DNA from: Perilla frutescens
Taxonomy: Eukaryota; Streptophyta; Magnoliopsida; Lamiales; Lamiaceae
Length of the DNA: 64,000 nt
Direction: 5' to 3'
Assembly: GCA_026008535.1 (NCBI GenBank)
Contig: BRKX01000009.1
Location: forward strand, 64,391,720 to 64,455,719
Shown: one piece after another, positions 11,325-22,400 of the stretch
How positions within the stretch are numbered: position 1 is the stretch's first letter
Layout: every line of letters starts with the position of its first letter
Notes under the pieces: generated by a model
Told to the model about the DNA's origin: nothing
The model's input: the letters and a program-made list of their open reading frames with translations, nothing else
Databases searched by the model: none
Translations under genes and position numbers: made by a program

Positions 11325-11890
11325 ACAGCGATTATAATCAATGGGTAGTTTAGTAGGTAAGATAAAATCACATGAATGGAAGTCATCAATGTGAATCCAT
11401 ATCCATGGTTTCTAGCTAGATCAAAATACTATTTGCATTTTCATCCATATATGCATGATGAATCCATCCATCAGCAAAGTGGGGAATTCTACCCTACCCG
11501 TTAGGTAATACCCAACACTATTAAGATCATATTACTTTAACAATTCTTTTAAAAATTTGTTTATAGGACACTATTTCAATAATATTTAGGTACTACACAA
11601 ACAAATATGTAAATTTGTTTCCACCTAAGTCATGAATGAATATACAACTAACAAGGTATGATGGGAAATGAGAAGACTAGCTTGACTTATATGCAGTCAA
11701 CTTTGTATCCACACTGAATTATTGGAATTTCGAACTAAAGTCTTCAGTTGTCAGAGTACTGGAATCTTCCCCATCCTTTACGTATACTGAAAGTCAAGAA
11801 TTTAGAGGAAAACCAACTTTTCAATGAAGGCTCCTTGAAACAGTTGGATTAATATGTAGTATATATAATAATCACGAGTGGAATTAATTA
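11325..11890. other. Intergenic, nothing recognised
   Basis: AT-rich sequence without open frames of note, tRNA-like folds or clear repeat ends. Confidence 0.6.
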
Positions 11891-12138
11891 CTCACTCTGC
11901 TTCGCAATAAGTGTCATTTTCATATTTTAATTTTGTTTTACAAAACGTGTCATTTTCTATACAATCAAGGTGGAAAATTCACATTTTCCCCACATTTACC
12001 CTATTTAATGCTTTCTAACATTCAAATTTGACCCATTTAATATATTTACATAAGGATAAGGGTGTATAAGGAAATTTGATTACTTTATTAATATATGTAT
12101 ATTTATCAAGAATGACATTTATTCAGAAACGGAGGAAG
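11891..12138. mobile_element. Stowaway (Tc1/mariner) MITE
   Basis: Left end CTCACTCTGCTTCGCAATAA and right end ATTCAGAAACGGAGGAAG are an imperfect inverted repeat of the CTCCCTCCGTTTC type, flanked on both sides by TA. The internal ends AAGTGTCATTTT and AAATGACATTTAT also pair. Confidence 0.8.
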
Positions 12139-12198
12139 TAGTATATATGTAAAATATTCAAAGGTGATATATGGAGACATTCACGAAGAAATCATATA

Positions 12199-12394
12199 CT
12201 TCATTCGTTTCATTCATATAGACTGGTAGATTTTTTTACTGGGATTAAAAAAATTATTGAAAAAAATATGTTCATATTTATTTCTTTGATAATGAATTAA
12301 TATTTAATATAAATATATTAAATAAAAATATATATTAATAAATGAGTTAATTAAATATATATCAAATAAATTTATATGAGTGAGACGGAGGGAG
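12199..12394. mobile_element. Stowaway MITE
   Basis: CTTCATTCGTTTCATTCATA at the left pairs with TATGAGTGAGACGGAGGGAG at the right, and TA lies on both sides. About 196 bp, no coding capacity. Confidence 0.8.
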
Positions 12395-14796
12395 TAGATT
12401 GTTTTGAAATTCACGAACTTCACTATAAAATTGGACAATGGGTTTAAAATTGACAATTAAATGGATCGGGAGAATTGGGTTGAACAGGTCTGGTGGTAAA
12501 GTGGGCTGATGGACCGGATTCTTAAAAAATGACATTTTCAAGTGATATTTTATGGGTAATTTGAGGCAATATTTTTTTTTTACCCCTTGTTATATTAATG
12601 AAATTTTTTATAGCGGGATGTAAAAATAAATATGATATTTCACATAATATACCTCAGGCTTAAAGCGACCTTTTGGATCAAGCAAACCCACGCTCCTAGG
12701 TTGCACACACACAATATACAACCCCCTTCCCAAGGTAGATTTCCCCATGTTTGATGGCTCTCAACCTTGAGCATGTATCTTAAGGTGTAATCAGTATTTT
12801 CAATTGGTGCCTAATGTTCTAGATTCACAAAAGAATGGTTTTAGCTTCTCTGCACTTTGAGGGTGACGAGTCCATTTATTTCGCATTTTTATGAGCATTT
12901 TAGGAGTTCTAAATGTCCTTTTTAGTTTGTTTTGAGTCGAAAAAGGCATTTTAAGGTTGAATCCGGCGAAAGAGGCATTTCGCCTAATTATTCATTGAAT
13001 ATCTCAACGCTATAAACAACACTCAGAAGCACATGTGAACTTCTTCGGCAACATTCGTACATTCGGGAGAAGTAGAATGGGCACATCAGAAAAGGATGAA
13101 GCTGACTAAATGATGTCGTGCCCACATTGCTCGTGTAGATTCGACCAAGACTTTGAAGAGGGCACACGCGGGAATTGCGGGATTCTATTGGATGGAGATA
13201 AAGATGGACGAGTGGGTCAAATCCGAGAAGAGTTGGTGCAAGACAGGACTACTGGAAGGAATCGGAATCAGCCTAAAGAGATGAGAAGAAATCCTTAAAA
13301 ATTCAGGATTTACCAACAAACTCTCTGGATAAGGTTCATCCACATCAGTGAAGCTGGGCACACCACTTCCGACAGGCAGTTGAAGACCCCCGCCTGTGGG
13401 GGGATTTCAATTCAAAAATATTCTTTGTTTAAATAGCTCGAGAATTTGGAAACGGTTGTTACGTACACTCCTTATTTCATGCATTTTTACTTTCTGTATT
13501 TTAGCTTTAATAGCTCCTCCGGCAGCTAAACAATCCGGGGCCGTATGCCCTAAGGAATTAGGAAGTTATTTTGATGCTCTACATTGGAGTTGAGTCAATC
13601 ATTTCAATACAATTTCAGTAAGTTTATTTCTTTATATAATGTCTTATATTTCTGCATTATTAATTTTGTCTAGCATGAGTAGCTCGATTTTCAATTTTGG
13701 GATTTGAACGATAGATAATGGTTTAGACTAAATTCTGAACTCGTGAGGCTGTGTGGGTATATTATTGCATGAATATTTTCTGTCGATTTTTTTATCTTGT
13801 TTCAAGTGAGTGTGTGTTTTAAATGACTAATGTGGCTGATCACTCTTTAGTTGTAGAAGACACACCAGGATTAATTAAATTAGCGAATCGTAACTGTGTG
13901 TTAATTCAAACATTAATTTGGAAATCGATGTGTTGTTGCAGGCATACGAGGAATCAGTAAACGCAACAAACTTAGGTTCGTCTAGGGCACATTGCTGCAT
14001 ATTCATTTACATCTCTTAGGGGAACCGAGTGATGGGTGATAGGTTAGGGGTTTAATCAACAAGAAATCACGTTTAAACTTATTCTGAACGGATGAATGAG
14101 GAGATGTAGGGAAGAATCCGATCTCCATAAGTGGGTGACTTAGTAATGTAGGAAAAATGATTGTAGACAAGTAGAATCGGGATTCATTGAGTCATTAATG
14201 TCGTCTCACCCACCATTTTGATTTATTTTTTTCTTTTTAATTTGATTTTTATGTTTTAGGTGGTGAAAGTTTAAGGGGTGAATTTGGAATTTAAGGTGTC
14301 TTTATTTTACACAGGAGTCTCCACCGTTTGAAAGTATACAGAGAATTCCTTCAGAATTGATCAGATCGGCCATCTTTATCTCCAACCAACAGAATTCGGA
14401 TTTTTCCACATGTGCCCTCTTCACCGTCTCTTCCGAATATGCTCGAGTCATACTGTGGGCATGACATCTTCTGCTCAGGTTGATTTTTATCTGATATGCC
14501 CATTTCATCCATTTCAATTAAATTGAAGGCCAAAATACCTCTTTCGCCAGATTTCACTCCTGTCATGCCCAAACCACTTTCCTGGTTCTTTTCCGACACA
14601 AAGACACTAAAAATGACATTTAAAGCGACTAAAATGCCCAGGAAAATGCGAAATAAATGGACTCATCATGAAGCTAGGGTTTTCGGATTATTCATCAATC
14701 CATCCATTGTAACCTGATACTCCTAGGAAGGGATTCGAGTCATTCGACGTCGTCACCAATCTGCCGATCTGCCGGCGAGGATCGCATCAGGAAGGA
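12395..14796. repeat. Inverted pair of a dispersed repeat around an LTR-like centre
   Basis: About 12865-13330 (plus) and 14330-14700 (minus) are diverged copies of one another in opposite orientation. Both carry ATGTC(A/G)TGCCCAC followed by a frame with GDKDGR. A third partial copy of the right-hand flank (14160-14350) lies at 41170-41360. The centre, about 13370-14100, has words typical of a retroelement LTR/leader, such as the CCCCCGCCTGTGGGGG hairpin at 13387 and AACTAAATTCTGAACTCGTG-like phrases, but no PBS or gag was identified. Short open frames here have no family resemblance and were not called as genes. Confidence 0.45.
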
Positions 14797-15790
14797 CCCA
14801 TTTTAACGAGTTTTACTTCAGTAATGGTCTAATTTCATATTATTTATTGCAATAAGATAAATAAATGGTTAAGCACTTTAATATATTTTTAAAATCTGCA
14901 TGAATAATAGCTGTCTATATCTAGTGAGTAAACTAGCGGAATTTTCTTGATCAACATATACCAAGACTCGGACTTGTAGTCATCGTTCATGCATGATTCC
15001 ACAAGCTCTGTTATTTTCAATCCCTTAACGCGCTTTCGTAAGTTTAATTTTGTCGAATTCCACAAGACTCGGACTTGTTGATTTATTTTCATGTAGAAAA
15101 TGAATATGAATTTGCAAAATTAATGTGTGAATTCTAAGTTTTGACAAGGATCTGATGTAGACTTAAGTTCAACAGAGATTTTGTTTAGTTCGTTTACTTG
15201 AATTCTTATATTTCTTTACGTTTTGGAAATGTGGATGGGAGAATATTCTAGCTATTAACTTGGGTATTTTCTTTGTCCATGAATCAATGTGTTCTTTTCT
15301 TTTTCTCTACAATTGATTATTGAAATTTGATCGATGTACTACGCTATCAAAAAAACGGTCTTTAGCGATAATATTATTTGCGACGACAAATGTCGTCATT
15401 AATAATAGACTTAAGTAACAACATGTCGTCTCTAATAATTACATGTCATTTCTAATGACATTTTTTGTGACGACAATGTTGTCACTTAAAATAATTTTTA
15501 ACTTATTTGGGACGAACTTTTAGGGACGCTCTATTTGTGACGACATGTTATCATCGCAAAAAATATTTTTAAGTGACAACAATCTCATCACAAAAATTTT
15601 ATTAGAGATAACATGTGATGATTAGAAACGACATGTCGTTACTAAAAATTTAGTATTAGTGATGACATTTATCGTCGCTAATAATCTTATCTCTAAAGAC
15701 CATTTTTTTGTAGTGCTTGTGAAAATATAAAAATAAATATAAAATTATAAAAATAGCAATTAAGGCCAATCGATTTCAGTGAATAATGGA
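14797..15790. repeat. Right copy of segmental duplication with 3050-3690
   Basis: Colinear with 3050-3690 over several hundred bases (for example TAAATAAATGGTTAAGCA and AATAGCTGTCTATATCTAGT). The copy is interrupted at 15343-15716 by a small transposon absent from the partner, which shows the element arrived after duplication. Confidence 0.75.
15343..15716. mobile_element. CACTA-like MITE
   Basis: The right end in reverse complement reads CACTACAAAAAAATGGTCTT. The left end (TACTACGCTATCAAAAAAAC, then GGTCTTTAGCGATAA) is a degenerate version. Subterminal words such as GTGACGACA/TGTCGTCAC repeat on both strands, as in En/Spm relatives. The paralogous segment near 3606-3630 is the empty site. 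Confidence 0.7.
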
Positions 15791-15986
15791 AGTCCATAGA
15801 ATAATATATGTATACTCTTGATAGATAGGATAAAGCTTGATACATGATTAAGATTTTTTTTTTTCAAGATAATGTGTGTGTGTGTAAGTAGTATGTTTTA
15901 AATATGTAATTCACTTTTTGGAGTGGTGTCGAATCTATGTTCTCTGTCTGAATTCTATATTTTCTGTTACTTTAGTTAGGGAGATA

Positions 15987-16227
15987 CTCCTCCGTTTCTA
16001 TATAAATATCATTTTGGATGAATGCACACAAATTAATAAATTAATTAACTTATCTAATATACCCTTATGTGAATGTATTAAATAAGTTAAATATAGATAT
16101 ATTTAAATGCATTAAATGAGATAAATATGTGAAAAAATATGAATTTTCCTTCTCGAATTTGTAGAATGATACTTTTTTGAAATAAAATTAAAATACTAAA
16201 ATGACACATATTCAGAAATGGAGGGAG
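15987..16227. mobile_element. Stowaway MITE
   Basis: CTCCTCCGTTTCTATATAAA on the left and ATTCAGAAATGGAGGGAG on the right form an imperfect inverted repeat with TA on each side. Confidence 0.75.
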
Positions 16228-18904
16228 TATATATTTAAAAATATTTAGTCGCCCCGGTTTTAAGTCAACTAACATATGTTACTATTGTGTCAAATAATAA
16301 AATAGACTTTGTATTCTAATAGGCTCCATTAATAGGGACTCGTATTCCGAAGATGAAACCGTGTTCCGCACACTTCTAAGTTTTAATTTGAAACTAATTA
16401 ATTATAATTTATAGGAACATCTATTCTACTTAACTTGAAGAATAAAATTTACCAACTTTTTAGTACTGAGTTACTCAGTATAACGAGTCAAATTTACCAG
16501 TCAATTCGTCCCACTTCGCAGGTTCATAACCCGTCCCATCCCCCCCTCCCTCCCCCGAAAAAAAAAGTCAGAAAAAGTGTTACCCGTAACACTAAAAAGT
16601 ATCATCTGTAGCTTTAAAAGTATCATGTCTCTACTTGTGTTATATCAGTTTATTTAATCCAAAGTAGAGTTTATTCCATCCAAATTAATGTTTAGAGTTT
16701 AAGATTTTTAGAATTTTGTTAGGTTTTTTTGGGGTTTAGATTATTCTAGGATTTATTAATCTCAATTAGGGCTTATATTTAATTTTAAAAATTAATTATC
16801 GAATGCAATGCACGAGCCCATACGTTGGGAGAGTGCACTACGCGAATTGCCGAATAAAAAAAATTAAATTAATTCACTTTAGTTTTAGAGTTCACTAATT
16901 CAATTTCATGGTATATATTTATTTCGATAAATTAATTGTTGAACGTGTGGGCTCATACGTTGAGCGAGTCACCAGGTAAAAATAATTAAATTAAATCACT
17001 TTAATTTTATGATATATAGTCTGAGGGGACCTAAAAAAATTAGAAAATCAAAAAAGAAAAATCAGAAAAAAATATGATGAGCACGTGATGTCTATATGCC
17101 GGGAGTGGGCGTGGGTGTCACGTGCCGTCAGACTGGGTGATTGGTTTGGTTGTGATGCATCCAAAAAGCCCAATAAAATATATGTTGTGCATTTCCATTT
17201 TTTTTTAAGAAAAAGCTTAATGTTGCGTTTAGACTCAGAAAATCTTGAGATTCAATATTCATTTAAAATTAATGGATCTAAAGACGATTTAAATTAAAGT
17301 AGATTTTAAATTAGTCCACATAAAAGTTTCTAATTTCCAACTCAATATTTTTTCTTCAAATCTTTTCATATATTAGAAATTTGTTGTGACGCCAATCTGA
17401 TGAAATGAGATCACCTCTTGTAAATTCTCTTGCCATTCTTCAATATTTTTTTTTTAAAAATTATTTTTTATTTTTTAATTTATTATGATTTATTTTAATT
17501 TAAATTTTCTATTTCGGGTTCATCCATCCCCAATTAGGGTATAATAAAAAAATTTAAAAAAAAATAGTTATGCAACACCAAATATAACATAAAATGCAAA
17601 CAGAGAATCTGCTCGGCAATCTGATTTGACAACCGAACCTTGGCATACCGTCCACGAATGTAGTAGGGGTTAATGAAATGACAGATGATGAGAAAATAGA
17701 CAAATTAAGGACCTCTAATTTGTACAAGGATGCGGATTGGTCACCAATCAGGTAGAGGTAGTACTCCAACCACTAATACACTAATTAAAAACTAATAATT
17801 AATATTATATTTAATAGATAATAAAAAATTATTTAAATGTATTAGTCGTTAGAGTACTGCCCCAATCGGTAGGGTGGAATTTCCTCCCTTGGTCTTGACA
17901 CCTTATTTTGAATGCAAATTCTCAAGAACTCTTATGTACAACGGGCAAGTTCAGCCGCGTGACCCGTCCATTTGACCCTCCCGACCCGTCAAACTACATC
18001 TCGGGATAACATGAAGAGTTTTATGTTATTCACGAGTTTTTAGTTTCAGCTACTAATTTCCATATATATATATATTTGCTTTTCGAAAGACTAAAATGGT
18101 AAAATGTGTGTCAAAGTTCGACGTGTTATCAAAAATTGGTACGTAAAAACCTTTTATTTTGGAAATTATATACGCTAAGCTTCCTTGTATTTTTAAAAAA
18201 TATATATGCAAAATTTCCATTTTTGCCAAAATTTTATCTAAAATATTCTTATAGAAAAGCATGAAAGATGCGAGACAATCCCAAAGTCAAGATGGATGGG
18301 GATCCTTAAGTTCGAATTACGTGTCCCAACATGAAAATTACTTAATTTTAAGAATGTTTTCCATAACAATAAAATTTATCATATTATATATAACTAATTC
18401 TAATTAATATTTATTGATAAGAATTGAAATTTTAGAATAATCAACCATAAGAATAAATTATATTAGCTAAAACGTGAAAATTAAATATTAATAAATAATT
18501 ATAAACACTAACTGGTTGGAATAAAATCTAAATAATAATGCAAAATAATACTGAACCAAAAAAATTAATATTGAAGAAAAAGTAAAAAAAATAAAATTAC
18601 TAACTTTAACTTTGATGCTCACGACATGGATGAGACACACAACTTTAAACTAGAGGATCTCATATGAACTCAAAGGGATATTTAATCAGGGGACAAGGAA
18701 AATTTTGAAAAACAAGAAAGTTGTGCTTATCCTTTTGAAATTAAATAGGATTTGACACAATTTTAAAAATAGAAATGAATTTCATACAAGATCTCAATAT
18801 CATACATGAATTTGGAGCATTTTACCCTACCGACATCTCAGTTCCTTCAATTGCTCCCTCAAGGAGGAAACAAAATTAATATTAATAATAAATAAAATAA
18901 AATA
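16228..18904. other. Intergenic with dispersed and tandem repeats, no gene seen
   Basis: A partial copy of the GATACTTTTT/W-box repeat lies at about 16495-16640. A roughly 120-bp direct duplication occupies 16800-17030 (GAGCCCATACGTTGGGAGAG against GGGCTCATACGTTGAGCGAG). Members or pieces of the AT-rich foldback family lie at 17440-17580 and possibly 18340-18600. Short open frames at 17085-17297 and 17554-17769 show no domain. Confidence 0.5.
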
Positions 18905-19279
18905 GGAGAATTATCAATGCAGGATCTGAAAGATGGGCAATCTATCGATTCAGGATCTGAAAGATGAAAACTCTCAATTCAGGACCTAAAAGATGAAAAT
19001 TCTCATTTCAGGATCTCAAAAATCACGAATTTTGATTCATTTTTATTTTTTAATTAATTTTAAAAATTTCTTTATTAGATTTAATAGATAATTAATGAAT
19101 GAATTTTCATTGAAAATTAATATAAAATTAATTAAAATATAAAAAGAAATCAAAATTCGTGATTTTTGAGGTCCTGGATTGAGAATCTTCATCTTTCGGG
19201 TTCTGAATTAAGAGTTTTCATCTTTCAGGTCCTGAATGATAGATTACCCATCTTTCAGATCCTGAATCGATAATTCTCC
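18905..19279. mobile_element. MITE with long terminal inverted repeats, upstream of kinase gene 2
   Basis: GGAGAATTATCAATGCAGGA at the left pairs with the reverse complement of TCCTGAATCGATAATTCTCC at the right, and pairing continues for roughly 130 bases per arm (CAGGATCTGAAAGATG words repeated in each arm, meeting around AAAATCACGAATTTTGATT). Flanks AATAAAATA and AATAATGTA may be a worn 9-bp target duplication. It ends about 200 bp before the start codon of gene 2. Confidence 0.75.
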
Positions 19280-19361
19280 AATAATGTAACCTAAAGTGCA
19301 GAAAAAGAAAAATTTCACATCGGTCATTTTCTGCCTTCTAGACCACGCAACAATTGCATGC

Positions 19362-19384
19362 TCTCTCTCTCTCTCTATATATAT

Positions 19385-19428
<44 letters not shown>
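19362..19428. repeat. CT/TA microsatellite in the gene 2 promoter
   Basis: (CT)n followed by TATATA/CATACATA/TATATA runs, ending about 50 bases before the ATG at 19482. It may serve as a CT-rich initiator and TATA region, as in many plant promoters, but no single TATA box can be chosen. Confidence 0.7.
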
Positions 19429-19429
<1 letters not shown>

Positions 19430-19481
19430 TCGGTAACATAACACAACAACAAAATTGAAGCACAAAAATTAAACCATATTA

Positions 19482-22400
19482 ATGGAGACATATTTCTTTA
19501 TCTTTGCTCTCATGCTTTTGATATCAAACACCATTTCACTCACCTCATCCAAACCATTAATATTCAACTTTACTACCGATCAATACGCACTCATTGCCTT
19601 CAAAAACTCCATCATAATTTCAAACCCTAACTCCACCTTGCTCAAAAACTGGTCCAATAACACGTCCATTTGTCGATGGACCGGTGTCACCTGCGGCACC
19701 AAACACCGCAGGGTGACAGCCCTAAACCTCTCCGGCCTCGGCCTCATCGGAACCATCCCTCCACCTCTCGGAAACCTAACGTTCCTCCGATCTTTAGACA
19801 TCAGCTCCAACACTTTCACGGGGTTCATACCCTCGGAGCTGTCTAAGTTGCGCCGCCTAGAAAAAATAAACGTGGGATACAACAACCTTGGCGGAGAAAT
19901 CCCGCCGTGGCTCGGAGCCTTGCCGGAACTCAGACATGTGTATCTCAACAACAACACATTTTCCGGCGGAATCCCTACTTCTCTGTTCAATAATTCGAGG
20001 CTGCAGAATTTAGATATGGGCTACAATTTTCTTGATGGCAATGTTGCTGAGGAGATTGGAAATTTGCAGTCTCTAAAAACATTGAATTTAGCCGGAAATC
20101 AGCTGAGGGGGTTCATGCCTAATGGTATCTTCAACATTTCTTCATTGATAGAAATTGATGTGAGATATAATAGGCTGGGAGGTGAGCTCCCAAATGACTT
20201 TTGTAGTGATAATAATATTACTCCAAAGCTTAAAAAAATATATCTAGCTAGGAATGAATTTTATGGGGAAATTCCATCAAATATATGGAGGTGCAGAGAG
20301 CTAGTGGAGTTGGAATTAGCATGGAACTATTTCAATGGGTCCATTCCACGTGAAATTGGGAATTTGACCATGCTAAGGTATTTATCACTACGGACAAACA
20401 TGTTACAAGGTATGCATGATATATATGATTCCATTCTCTATAGTACTTTTATTATCACTTGAGATTTTCTATTACATTCCGCGTTACGATTTCAAATTAT
20501 GTGTTTTTATATACCTTTTTCTTCAATTATATTTTTTTGTGATTTAGTTTGTTGATGTTTGGTGACAAGAATTTATTTGGGTTGGGCCCGAGAGGCTCGC
20601 AGTGCGACAAACTTGAATTTTTTCGCAATGTAGTTGGGGCTTGAGGGTATGGACCCATATATATATCCAGTTCGTCTAGGGTTTTGGTTGGTTGATTATT
20701 AGATGATCTTTGTACCCGTTTTTCAACTCATAGTGAAATCCTCCTCTACCCGTGGTTTTTCCCGTCTTGGATTTTCCACGTAAATCTTTGTGTTGTTTGT
20801 TTCTTCATATTTGTTGTTTTCTTGTCATACTTCTATAACATAGTTTAATTTAAAATTATTTTTTAGGGTTCACCCCACTCAATTAGGGTTTATGATTATT
20901 TTTTAATATTTTATTTTCAATTAATAATTCATTATTATGGTTGATTAATTCCCAATTAAATTTTATAACTTTTTAATTCATTTTTTGTTGATAAATATTG
21001 ACTATAATTATTTATGCTAGAATTAATTTTTATTTTATAATAAATATTATTAAAATCATAAATATTACAGTGAAACACGGAATGAAACATGTAAAGTGTA
21101 ATAGGAAATTTTAATCCTTTTATTATTCCCTCGGTTACAAATATATATGAGCTAAAAAAATTTTAACCACTTACATTCTAAAAAATTTATTTTAGCCTCT
21201 AACTTTTAAAACTATTTATTTTATCCTAAATGAATTGTATAAATAAAAGCAAAAAAGTTGACCCAACCTAAGAGCCTCGGATATCACAGACCAATATCTC
21301 TAAGACCGGCCTCATTAAAACTCATATAGAAAACCCAATCCGGGAAAAATCATATGAGAAAAAGAGTACTTCTCTAAGAAAAGCGAAAATAACCAGGATC
21401 ATAAAAATCCCATCTAACAGTATCATCAATACAAGGAATAGAAGAAAATAAAAAACCACTAGAAACAATCCCAGAGGCTAACAAATCAGCAACTCTATTA
21501 CCCTCTCTGTAAATATGAGAAACGCAAAAATGAATGGAAGTAATAAATTGGAGCACATGACGCCATCTTGCTTTCAGAAACTATTCATTTTATTCACTTT
21601 GGACCAAAATATCCAAAATTATAAAAGAAAATTAAAATTCAAAACTATAAATAAAAATTAAAAAACAAATACCTCATTGTCTCTCTCCCCCTAGGGACGG
21701 AGGTGGATATTTTGTTTTTGCAGGTCGAAGGGAGGGGGGATGGGAATGGTATTTCATTTAAATTAATAAAATTTTAAAATAAAAAATGAAGTTTTAAAAT
21801 TTTGTGGTTAATTTTTATTTTTATTTTGAAAAAACTATTGATTAATTTTTTCATATTATATACCTTTACTTATTGATTCACAATAGAAGGATTGTTAATT
21901 TTAAAGAATATAAAATAATGGTATCTCAAGGATTGTTACTTATTGAAAATTTAATGCACATTTTATAAAGAAGGCCAATTATAATTTTGGGACCAACAAA
22001 AAATGAATAAGAGACTATAATTATGGAACAGATGGAAGATATATCAATTTTAGACCTAATTAATAATTGAAACTATCAATCCAAGAGTCCAAATAATTTT
22101 AAAAATCAAAATACATGATTTTTTTGTGTCTTCGACTAATAGTTTGATTGATTTAAGTTTTAAATTGATAGTTTTTATTTTCATAATAAATAAATAATTT
22201 ATCTTTCAAGTCTTAAATCGTTACGAAAAATATGGCAGGTGAGCTACCAAGAGAGGTTTCGAATTTGGCATTCTTGGAGGTTATCATTTTGTCCCACAAT
22301 TCCTTATCCGGTCCACTTCCTTCTTTCCTATTCAACATGTCAACATTGCTAAATTTGGATCTTGCATTCAATCAATTTTGGGGCAATCTTCCACCAAATA

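Larger units (their letters stand above)
20410..22238 (+). other. First intron of kinase gene 2, with nested transposons and no LRR exons
   Basis: Donor CAAG|GTATGC, acceptor GGCAG|GTGAG. It contains a foldback element, a solo LTR inserted into it and a 5'-truncated LINE. I searched it for the LRR exons that gene 1 and gene 3 carry at the matching place and saw none. Confidence 0.75.

Noticed and set aside
13396..13593. 65-codon frame with a hydrophobic N-terminus, possible secreted peptide
   Set aside because: It lies in a repeat with LTR-like words. No supporting promoter or family.
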